Position numbers and translations under genes: made by a program. Below, in pieces: positions 25,438-35,425 of a stretch of 64,000 nucleotides of DNA. The DNA comes from Amia ocellicauda. Lineage: Eukaryota > Chordata > Actinopteri > Amiiformes > Amiidae. The notes below the pieces were generated by a model. The model was given only the letters and a program-made list of their open reading frames with translations, was not told the DNA's origin and searched no databases. Position 1 is the first letter of the stretch; every line of letters starts with the position of its first letter. The stretch is from contig NC_089852.1 of NCBI RefSeq assembly GCF_036373705.1, forward strand, positions 34,922,707-34,986,706. Direction: 5' to 3'.

Positions 25438-25609
25438 ATAAAAATGGGTGTAATTCCTACACCGTTCACCCAATTTGTATGTAACTACCCTCACATTAAA
25501 GATGAAAGTCCACACTTCAAGCACGTTTTCTTCAAATCCATTGTGGGGGTGTACAGAGCCAAAAATGATGACAATTGTGTTACTGTCCAAATATTTATAG
25601 ACCTAACTG
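25438..25609. mobile_element. Tc1-like element, one terminal fragment
   Basis: The segment reads AAATGGGTGTAATTCCTACA, CCGTTCACCCAATTTG, CAAAAATGATGACAATTGTG, and ends TATTTATAGACCTAACTG before TA. This is the right terminus of the Tc1-like family whose rearranged copy lies at 41789. The rest of the element is missing. Confidence 0.8.
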
Positions 25610-25613
25610 TATA

Positions 25614-26230
25614 TATATATATATTTCATTTCTTTCCCCCTATATCCTTTTATTAGACACAAATGAAGAACCTGCTGTGTCCAGTGTGGGGTTCATGTGT
25701 ATGCTGACTTGTCATTGTGGACAATGCAAATCAGCCTCCTATCTGAAACCAAACAAAACAGACCAACAAACCAGCACACCAACAAACGGGACTCATTTAA
25801 AGACCTGGAATACTCCTTTCCAGACCTTTCTGCTCATACTGTAAAACAGTCATGTGTCAGAATGGCTCCACACTGATTGTCAGTCTGTCAGCACTTTATG
25901 TTGTAAACAGAATTCCAGGGCAGTGGGAAATGCTTTTGCATAACTTGGCAGCCAATCACAGCACATGTGCTGGAAGATCTCTGCAGAGAGCTGAAGCTGT
26001 GCTGGAGGGAGAAGGGGCTTGATAAACATGCACACACATCCCATCACCCTGCTCTGTTTTTATTAAAGGAGGGCAGATTGCAGTATACAGATGAAGAATT
26101 GAAAAACAATGTCATAGACTTTTCCATGAGCGGTCTCCAGCTCTCTTCTGGTGCTCCTGTCTTGCAGCTTCTTCAACACTATGCAATCTTCATGAGCCTG
26201 AGAAGCAAGTAAATCAAGAAATCAGTATGT
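25614..26230. other. Intergenic, downstream of C8G
   Basis: A frame of about 80 codons at 25967-26212 on the plus strand has no recognisable domain, splice context or neighbours and is not called a gene. Minus-strand AATAAA hexamers at about 26240 and 26293 probably end the C8G transcript. Confidence 0.45.
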
Positions 26231-26606
26231 TTTGAAGCATTTTATTCTGATGAATGGAAATCAGCAGGTATGCTCAAAGAATGACATTCTTTATTGTGTT
26301 TAAAAAACATAGAATTAAACACAAATCCAAAACTTAAAGAAAAAAGAAAAGAAAAAACAGGCTCACAGGTGTTAGTCTGTGAAAACATGTTCAAAAAAGT
26401 GCTTTAATCTCCCTGTTCTTATCAACACTGTCTGTGCATGCAGGTCTGTTTTTCAGCCAGTGCTGGGGAATTCCCAGGGACACTGCATTTGGCTGTGCCC
26501 ACTGTTTGACAGCACTTTGCAGATATACCATTCATAAGCAAACAGCTGTGCCTGTGATTGCCCAGACATGACTGTAAACCCATACATATACCTGAAGCCG
26601 ACAGAG

Positions 26607-29600
26607 TCACTCATGCAGGATGTGAAATTCATCCGCTGATTCGCAGAAGCCTGTGGAGATGAGGAGACAGTGGTGTCATTGGCTCAGATTGTTTTCTATC
26701 CACTGGGCCATTAAGTAAACAGGAGCAAATAAGGTTTACTGCAGAACCCTCTCAATAGAGGACAGAAACGTCAATGCCTGTGTCTAGTTTGTAAATGAAT
26801 TATAAAATCTCAACACGACTGTTAATGCGGGCCAACTCTCAAACCACACTTATAGCAAAAAGAAGAATAAAGAAAACTGAACTATGTTGATCTATTTATG
26901 TAAATTACTAATCCTGAAATATTCTAAATCACTGAGACTACAGTCCCTCTGATATTTTCATGGAGTGACTGGGGCCGAGGGGGCCAATAATATTGGGGAA
27001 ATTCTCACCGTATTTGGGGAAATAGTAAATAAAATCATTGGTGATCTTCTGATTGAGTGCTGACTGCTCAAACTTGTCTATGATATCTTCTGGGATTTCT
27101 GTTGACCTCCCTGAGGGAAAAGAACAAGGACAGTGAGAGAAGATGCACCTTTTGTTGACTTGAGATCTTTGTTCACTGCGGGTCCGAGCTCTCCTGTCAG
27201 CATGTCTCTAATTTCTCAGCATTGCCTTGTTAGCTCCTCCCATTGTCTATTTCCTCCTTCATAGACCACTTGTCCAGGCCTTTTCTTGCATAGTCCTCGC
27301 ATCTTACATTTTTACTTCTCTGATTGATATTTATCATCATTAAAAAACATTTTTCTGTGGCCTCCACTGTGTCTTCACAAAATGTCTCGAGCTGACTACC
27401 TCTGTTTGCGTCATTCTGTCTAAGGAACTTTATCAGGGATTTCCAAGATATTTTTCTGGACGTTTTCCCAGGCAGGCTGGGTAGATACTGACCGTAGAGC
27501 TTGACTGAGATCTTGCGACGTTTCTGGTAATACAGGATGGCGTAGGACCTGTAGTCTGTCTCGCCAATCACAATGTCGATGTTGTTAGAAGCCCCACGGC
27601 CTGTAGCAGAGAAACAAGGGTACATAGAGGATTTGCACATGCCTGGCCTGTATTGTATCTCACAGACAGTCCAATCTGAAGCTCAGGTACCACTGCCCCA
27701 GCCTGTCACACTCACCTTTGAGAAGGAAGCGGCCTGTAGTCTTCATGGTTTGATACTCCTGGCGAATGTCCCAGCACTGCAGGTCCCTGTGGTCAGAACA
27801 CAGGAGGGAAGGAGAGAGAGTGAGAGAGAACAAGAAAGTAGGACTTTTGCTAGACAAGGTTTTGCAGATCCCAGAGGAAGCCCTGGAAGCTTCCCATTAC
27901 AAATGTACTTCATAGTGTGTGTGTGTGTGTGTGTGTGGGGCAGGTGGCGGGGTTATACAGGTGTATTTTATAATAAATTGACAGCCTGACGTTTGAAGCA
28001 AATGTAAAGAACTACAAGTAAATAAAATTAATTTCCTTTATCTGACTCTTCTTTTCCCCTATTTTGTCTGGTTCAAAATGAGAGCACGATCAATCTATCT
28101 TGTGCTCAATACCTCCCCCTTTCTCTCTCTATCCGTCACTTGAAACCTTTTGCCATCGTTTTGTATTATTCTGTTTCCCAATTTGTTTGTCCCTGTACCT
28201 CCCCCCCACCACCCTCTCTCTGGCTCATATTTTGCTCTCTGCCCCTATCTCTGTCCCCATGGGGTTATGGACTTGCAGTGCAAACAGACTTTGATTATTT
28301 ACAAAAACAGGCTGATGACCTGTTAGTGGTCATGATTAATCAGAGTTTACTGGAGGTATTACTTGGATCTTCATGGCAGAAGTGTTTCAGGGGTTGTATG
28401 CACTTTTTGAGGCAAACCCACGGAGCAGACAGGACCACTGCTTGATAATCTGGAGATTAGGGTTGTCATGATACTAGAATTTTGAACTTCGATACGATAC
28501 CAGTTCAATTTCACGATACTCGATACCAATTCAATACCACGCACACAAAAAAATAAAAATCTGTACACAAACATTAGCATTCCTTTCATAAAGATACACA
28601 ATCTTCACTCCATATCAAATGGGCCAGAGCAGTAAACACAAGTATCATGGTATTAAGAAAACCCCAGCAGCCCCCTGCGAAGCCGCAGCAGCATCCCTGA
28701 AGGGGCACAGCCGCCATCGCCAACCCCACCCCCCCAACAGACCCAATGGCAAGCCTGCACCCAGGACTCGTAGGTGTGAACAACGATGACCCACGGATAC
28801 GCCCTCCAATTCCACTCTGGCCCCCCCCACTTCAGGGGGGTGCTGCCCACTACTGTCGGATGTCCTGAAATGGCTCAAGCTCTCTCTCAGGAGATCGCGG
28901 TGATGTGGGAGAAACGAGCGATATGACTAGTGGCTGCAGAGGACTCTCTAGCAGGCTTGTACTTGGGGTACTTCCTGGTGTCAAAGAAGGATGGAGGCTT
29001 CCAGCCCATTCTCGATCTGAGGGGCCTCAACATGTTTCTGAAGAAAAGACACTTCCGCATGTTGACTGTACAGCGTATCCTCCAGTCTGTCCAGCCGGGT
29101 GACTGGTTCACATCAATAGACCTCAGGGACACCTACTTCCACGTCCCCATTCTCGCGGCGCAAAGGAAATACCTGCGCTTCACCTTCCAGGGCCAGGCGT
29201 ACGAGTTCAATGTGCTGCCATTTGGCCTCTCTCTGGCTCCCCGCACCTTTTCAAAGTGCATGGATGCAGCCTTGGCCCCCCTCAGGACAAAGGGGATAAG
29301 GATCCTGAACTACCTGGACGACTAGCTGGTGTGCGCGGACTCCAGGCTTCAGGCGGAGGAAAACACAGCGGAGGTCATACTTCACGTGACTGCACTGGGT
29401 CTCGCAGTTCACACAAAGAAAAGCTCCCTCAAGCCTGCACAGAGGGCGACTTTCCTGGGAATAAGACTCTCAAAATATGCTTGCCTAGCTGTCCAGAGAC
29501 TCGAGTCGTTGGAGAAGTGCCTGGCATCATTCAGAAAGGCATCGACTCTCCAGCTGGTGAAATTTCGAAGACTGTTGTGGCTGATGGCTGCCGCCTCGAA

Positions 29601-32600
29601 TATTCTCCCTCTGGGCCTGATGCACACGCGCCCATTGCAATGCTGGGTAAACACCCACTAGCTACACCCAGCGAGACACAAACACCGCCCACTTATAGTG
29701 ACCACGGCGTGCTGGCAGGCACTGTCCTGGTGGAGAAAATGCAATCAACCTGTGCGTCAGCTCCCCCCTCGGATGCCCACACAGACGGGAAGTCAGCACC
29801 ACTGACGCCTCCTGAACAGGCTGGGGCGCTGTCTGGAATGGGAGGGGAGTCCAAGGAGTGTGGAGCAGCCTCTGGTCAGCCGCACACATCAATGTACAGG
29901 AGCTACAAGCGGTGCGGCTGGCGCTGCGCCACTTTCGCCACGGTCTGACAAACAAACACGTCCTGATCCGGACGGACAACACGTCAGTGGTGGCCTACAT
30001 CAACCACCAGAGGGGTTTACGCTCCCCCAGACTACATTGTGTGGTGTGCAGACTTCTCCTGTGGGCGCAAGACAATCTCCGCTCCATTCGGGCAATACAC
30101 CTGCCGGGCGTGTCCAATACAGCGGCGGACATTCTCTCCAGGGGAGGTCCGGACAGCTCGGAGTGGAGACTGAATCCTCAGGTGGTGGAACAGATCTGGC
30201 AGAGGCTGGGACGAGCTCGGGTCGACCTTTTTGCTACACAGGCAACGACTCACTGACCTCTGTGGTTTTCCCTGGAGACGGGAGGCGGCCCCCTGGGTGT
30301 GGACGCCTTTGCTCACCAATGGCTGCAGGAACTGCTGTATGCCTTCCCCCTACTGCCACTTCTTCTACTGACACTGGAGAGGATTCGCCAAGACAGAGCT
30401 CAAATTCTCCTGATCGCCCCCCGGTGGCCGAAACCGTTGTGGTTCGCAACGCTGGCACAGATGATCAGCACGGACCCGTGGCAGCTCCCGCTTCGACGGG
30501 ACTTATTGACTCAAGCAGAGGGACTGTTGTGGCACCCCAACCCAGCACAGCTGCAGTTGTGGGTCTGGCCTCTGAAAGGCACCGTCTGATGTCTCTAGGG
30601 CTGCCTGCGAATGTCGTGGAAATGCTGCAATCGGCCAGGGCCCCCTCCACCAGAGCTCAATATACTTACAAGTGGTCAGTTTTTCAGAACTGGTGTCTAG
30701 AGAGACGTGTGGATCCCGTGTCGTGCCCCATATCGACAATCCTGTGCTTCCTGCAACAGCTGCTTGAAGACAGGAAATCTGCATCTATGCTGAAAGTTTA
30801 TCTGGCTGCCATATCGGCATGTCACGATAAAATTGACAATGTCTCCCCAGGAATGCATGTCCTGGCGATCCAGTTTCTGAAAGGTGCGAGACACTTGAGA
30901 CCACCGATAAAGGACACAATTCCAGCCTGGGACTTGAAATTAGTGCTGAAAAGGCTGAGCGGTGCTCCCTTTGAGCCCATCTCCACAACGGAGCTTCGCT
31001 TCCTCTCGCTCAAGGTAGCTTTTCTTGTAGCGATAACGTCAGCAAGGAGAATTGGTGAAATTCACACCTTGTCTGTGGATAAAGCCTGTCTGATCTTCTC
31101 GGGAAGCAACGACAGAGTCACTCTCAAGATGAACCCGGCCTTCCTGCCCAAGGTCGTGTTGGCGTTTCATATAAATCAACCTATTGTCCTGGAGTCTTTC
31201 CATCCCCCTCCACATGAATCGGATGAGGACCACAGACTACACACACTCTGCCCTGTCCGGGCTTTGAGGTGCTATATGCGGAGGACTGCGCAGAGCTGCA
31301 AATCCGACTAGCTGTTTGTCTGCTACGGTTCCACCACTAGAGGGAGGGCGGTTTCAAAACAGTGACTGGCGCACTGGGTGGCGGATGCAATCCTGCTCAC
31401 CTATGAGATTGCTAATGTTCCCATGCCTGAACACATCTCAGCGCACTCAACGAGGGGACAAGCCACGTCGTGGGCTCTCTTTCACGGTGCCACACTGCAA
31501 GATCTGTGCAATGCTGCGACCTGGTTTGGGCAACAGACGTTCACAAGGTTCTACTGCTTCAACGTGGCGGACTGGCTGCACCCAGGCTTGAGGCTCTACT
31601 ATCCTTGTCATTGTGGGTTTAGACTTATTCAGGTGTCAGGACTCGCGACAGCTCTGGTATAGTCTTCCCATTAGGTAATGGCTGTCTTTCGATTTGAAAG
31701 CGAACGATAGGTTATTATCATAACCCCGGTTCCCTGAAAAAGAAAGACAGCCACTACTCTTCAGGGGTCGCTCGGCCAGACGACCTTCCTGATGAAGAAA
31801 TGGCAGGGAGCTGCAGTCAGGAGGAAACTTTTCGCCGGGGCGGGTCTCTCCTGGCAGCAGGGCCCCTATTGGGCAGCTTTGGTACATGTTTTCAATGATT
31901 GGCAGGTCAGAAGGCTCTTCCCATTAGTTAATAGCTGTCTTTCTTTTTCAGGGAACCGGGGTTATGATAATAACCTATCATTATCAGTGAGGGCTAGGAA
32001 TAAGATTGTGTATTATTGGTCAGGAAATTGCAGGATCAAATTTCTATTTCAAGTTCAATTTTATTTACAATTTGTGGTTTGATATTACTGGCGAAAGTCC
32101 CAACACTGGGGGGCGGGGAAATTAAATTGGCTCTGGTTTGATAAGAAAGTTGACATCTCTAAAACATATATTTTTTGCTCTTCAGACAGGGCCACAGACA
32201 CAGACCAAGACCTGCAGGCTGCACTCCCCCCTGGGATGGGGGTGGGGTGGTGGGGTTAAGAAAGTTCCAACAGCTTGGCCTGCTGAGTTACTTAAGAAAA
32301 ACACTTGCAGATATATACACTTGTATACCTTTAGCTTTCATAACAGCTTTCATAACAGCTTACTTAAGAGATTTAGAGTTTGAACAGGTTCGCCAAAAAA
32401 TGCACGAAAACAGAAAACACATTATATCCTTTGACATCCTCACTCTGGGGCACAAATGTGGTATTTTGGAACTTATCCTACTTTGTGAAGCATGTCGCTG
32501 CCAGGACTTTTGGTCGAAAGATGGCGCTGTGGAGTGAGCCAGCCCTTTTCCTTGAGACGTGTCTGCTGGCCACAGCAGGAGACACACTGACACACAATCT

Positions 32601-33833
32601 GACTGCACACACAGGCTGCATTAGAGGGGGAGCAGGAAGGGGGAAGGATGTCCAGTTACTGTTTACAGTTGAGCTTGGTGTTGAGACTGTGGTTTGGAGA
32701 TGCTTCAGACGTGGCAATGAAAATTAATGAGCTGGGACTTTTGGAGAGCAGATTACCTAAATCCCTGCATGTAGCCCCCATTTGCTGGCAGCAGTGGGTA
32801 GCCGTGGGTAGGGCATGACGGGGGCAGTACTCACAGCTTCCTCAGTGTGCTCACGGACAGTGGGGCTTTGGGAGACGATGGGGCCGTCAGGGTTATGGTC
32901 GTGCCCTCCAGCTTGAAGTTATTCTCTCGGAGGTAATTGCACTCCGACGCCACACCCAGCAGGTACCACTTCCCGGCCATCTGAGGAGAGAGGGATAGAG
33001 AGGAAGAGAGAGAGGGTAAATACAATGACTGACTGACTGACTGGACAGAGCAGTACATTCACAAATCCTCCACAACCACACACTCCTGCCACTCACATTG
33101 CCCACTACCCTCCTAGTCTTGTCTTAAGTGGACCCCTGATGTTATCATATGAAAAGTTTTGATCAGTTCAAATTGTTTCTTGGGACTTAAGGAGTGAAGT
33201 TTTTTTAAAGTTGTGTAAAAACATCTGCTTGCTTATGACCAGGGCTTAATTTGTTCTGCATGAAGAGGGATCTCAAATTCAGTGCCTTTATATCTAAGCA
33301 GAATCTGCCCATAATGAGCAAAAGGAGATCTTTGCATAACACAACTTCAACTACACAAGAACATGAGAACAAATTAATGCTTCCATTCAAGAGGCAGTCA
33401 ATCCCTGAAGCTTGTTTACTTCCTAGTTGCCAATTAATCCCAGAATCTCATCCAGCCCCAGGAGTCAGTTTCAACAATATGGCTGGGTAGTTTTTTCACT
33501 GGTTTGTGAAAGTGCCTTCCATTTTCGGTTCTATTCTTAATTTCCAAAGGATAGACAGAAATCCTTTGGGACCTGTAGCCTGGAGGCTTAAGGGACACTC
33601 CTCACTCAGAGACCAACGCAGTTTAGGAGTGTAAATGTCAGTCTATTGGCAATCCAGTGCTGCGCAGTCAGGAGAGAAGGGATTACCTGTGGCAGCTGGA
33701 GGTTGTCCTGGGCAGCGATCTTGTCGATGGGGTTATCTTTCTGTTTGTCTTGGCCAGGCCGCGCTGCCGCCCCAGTCCTCAGAACACACGTGCCAAGCAC
33801 TGCCACAAGACACATAGACACCCAGCCTAACAT
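26607..33833 (-). CDS. C8G: Complement component C8 gamma chain (lipocalin)
   Basis: Six exons on the minus strand: 33687-33833, 32835-32980, 27716-27786, 27493-27600, 27009-27110 and 26607-26650. They join in one frame to give 205 residues (human 202). The start is the ATG at 33833. The signal peptide is MLGWVSMCLVAVLGTCVLRT. The lipocalin motif is AGKWYLLGVASECNYLRENN; its cysteine matches the human residue that links C8 gamma to C8 alpha. The intramolecular pair is kept in DLQCWDI and FPKYGFCES. IVIGETDYRSYAILYY and ISVKLYG match the human chain, and the end HILHE corresponds to human FHVLDE. In mammals the protein is secreted in plasma as part of C8 in the membrane attack complex. Intron 2 is about 5 kb and holds a fossil DIRS-like element. 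The adjoining lipocalin agrees with the mammalian PTGDS/C8G cluster. Confidence 0.95.
27917..27937. repeat. (GT)n microsatellite
   Basis: A run of about 10 GT units in C8G intron 2. Confidence 0.9.
28088..28455 (+). repeat. Segmental duplication, copy A (left part), in C8G intron 2
   Basis: This block (CAATCTATCTTGTGCT..., CACCCTCTCTCTGGCT, GACTTGCAGTGCAAACAGAC, CTTGGATCTTCATGGCAGA) matches 33977-34350 at roughly 90%. Its continuation (TTATCAGTGAGGGCTAGGAA) is found only at 31980, beyond the DIRS-like fossil. Copy A is therefore split by about 3.5 kb of inserted sequence. Confidence 0.85.
28456..28645. repeat. Unclassified interspersed repeat fragment
   Basis: Contains TAGGGTTGTCATGATACTAG followed by CGATACGATACCAGTT and CGATACTCGATACCAATT. 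A GGGNTGTCACGATACTAGAA-type opening recurs in fish non-autonomous DNA repeats as I recall. It lies between copy A of the duplication and the DIRS-like fossil. Confidence 0.4.
28646..31979 (+). mobile_element. DIRS-like tyrosine-recombinase retroelement (fossil)
   Basis: The parts lie in the expected order on the plus strand: a short upstream coding remnant, a reverse transcriptase (about 28930-29660; motifs FLVSKKDGGFQPILDLR and FTSIDLRDTYFHV), an RNase H domain (about 29880-30250; LIRTDNTSVVAYINHQ), and a tyrosine recombinase (about 30580-31600; SLKVAFLVAITSARRIGEIH and an HSTRGQATSWA motif). Terminal inverted sequences at 31707-31751 and 31934-31979 follow. It lies inside C8G intron 2, opposite in strand to the gene. 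The copy is broken, with several breaks, roughly four to eight. Its well-kept terminal repeats suggest a moderate age. Confidence 0.85.
31707..31979. repeat. Inverted repeat pair at the right end of the DIRS-like fossil
   Basis: The sequence at 31707-31751 (GATAGGTTATTATCATAACC, then CCGGTTCCCTGAAAAAGAAA) is exactly inverted at 31934-31979. A shorter direct repeat, TTAGNTAATNGCTGTCTTT, lies at about 31672 and 31924. Inverted and complementary terminal repeats are characteristic of DIRS elements. Confidence 0.8.
31980..32060 (+). repeat. Segmental duplication, copy A (right part)
   Basis: TTATCAGTGAGGGCTAGGAA, ATAAGATTGTGTATTATTGG and TCAGGAAATTGCAGG match 34409-34470 in copy B. This is the piece of copy A stranded on the far side of the retroelement. 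Confidence 0.85.
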
Positions 33834-33976
33834 CACTCCTGGCCTGCTGAGCTCTCTCTATGTTTGTGTCTTTCTCTCTGTCTGTCTATTTATCTTTCTC
33901 TGTCTCTCTAACTGTTGCCTGCTATCTTTCACTCAGACTCTGTTTGTTTACCCCAGTGTGTCTGCCCCTCCCCCTC

Positions 33977-34480
33977 AGTCTATCTTGTGCTTTATGCCTC
34001 CCCCTTTCTCTGTCTGTCATCTTTTCTGATTATTCTGTTTCCCAATGTGTTTGTCCCTGTCTCTGTACGCCCCACCCGCCCCCCACCACCACCCTCTCTC
34101 TGGCTTATATTTTGCTCTCTGCCCCTATCTCTGTCCTCATGGGTGTTATGAACTTGCAGTGCAAACAGACTTTGATTATTTACAAAAAAAGGCTGATGAC
34201 CTGTTAGCGGTCATGATTAATCACAGAGTTTACTGGGGGTATTACTTGGATCTTCATGGCAGACACACTTTCTGAGCCCCACATGGCTGCTTCCTGCCAA
34301 GTATGGGCAATGCAGCTGTGGCAATTCAACAGAGCAGACAGGACCACTGCTTGATAATCAGGAGATACAGACATACTGACAGGGGAGCTCTCCTCATTGG
34401 TCAGGTCAGTTATCAGTGAGGGCTAGGAATAAGATTGTGTATTATTGGTCAGGAAACTGCAGGGTCAAATTATTTTAATT
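33977..34480 (+). repeat. Segmental duplication, copy B, just upstream of C8G
   Basis: The uninterrupted version of the block split at 28088-32060. It lies about 150 bases upstream of the C8G start. It includes the bases GAGATACAGACATACTGACA through GGTCAGGTCAG that were replaced in copy A. Confidence 0.85.
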
Positions 34481-35211
34481 TTATTTTTGCCATTTTATCC
34501 CATTCTTTTAATGAGTCATGTGACAATAACTCAAAATTAAAATACAGTAGCAAAATAGCATGTACAAAAAAAGTGTTTTGAATATATAAGAAGCTAAAAT
34601 ATGAAGTTTGAACAGACAAGATCATAAAACAACATCTAAACAGCATTATGGTGACATAACAATGTATTCCTCACAGTGTACTGGAAAGGCTGTTGATTAA
34701 GGGTAAACCATAGAGACGAAATGTGTGTTTATTTAAGATCTGAACCAGAACATATGAGGAGAAGATGTGAGGCACGGGGAGCCAGAGGATTTTGGTGTTG
34801 GATGGGAGGCTCACAACCGGTGCCTTCTAGGAACACAGAAGGCCAACAGATAATGGATGTAACCAGGCCTGATGTGGTGGAGGTGTGGACTGATCAGCAA
34901 TGCACCTCCAAACCAGATGGGCAGCCTTGGTAGCAGAGCCAGGAGTGGGGTGATGTGATTGCTCCTCTTAGGCTTCTGTCTGCTGTCGTTCTGTACCAGC
35001 GGTTCCATTGATGGAGCATGATGGGAGTCTAGTAGGCTGACCTTTGACCCGCCTTCTCTAGTTTCGACCTACTAGTTCATATGCAACTCCTCTTACTGTG
35101 CTGAGCTGATACTGCTGGAATTCCCAAGGGAGGTGAGAGGGATGCTTATCAGTATTTTAACACTTTCAATGTTTATTTTTCATTTCTGCAGTTGTCAAAG
35201 TGTCAGTTTGC

Positions 35212-35212
<1 letters not shown>
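34481..35212. other. Non-coding region between C8G and the micro-exon gene
   Basis: No exon or recognised element found. Minus-strand AATAAA at about 35172 could end the micro-exon gene's transcript if its 3' UTR continues past 35426. Confidence 0.4.
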
Positions 35213-35285
<73 letters not shown>

Positions 35286-35286
35286 T
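35213..35286. repeat. (TTA)n microsatellite
   Basis: About 24 near-perfect TTA units. Confidence 0.95.
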
Positions 35287-35425
35287 TATAGCAGAACTTG
35301 TCCTATCGCACCCATGTACACTGTAGCTAAAAACATGTGATCAGTGTCTCTTGCATTCAAACATCACATTTTTTAAAATATATTAACTTGTAAAAATACA
35401 TGTTATATCAAATAGAACATACCTT

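Noticed and set aside
25967-26212. Open frame of 81 codons on the plus strand with a helical-looking sequence
   Set aside because: No known motif, no splice partners, no promoter or conserved context; length is within chance for this window.
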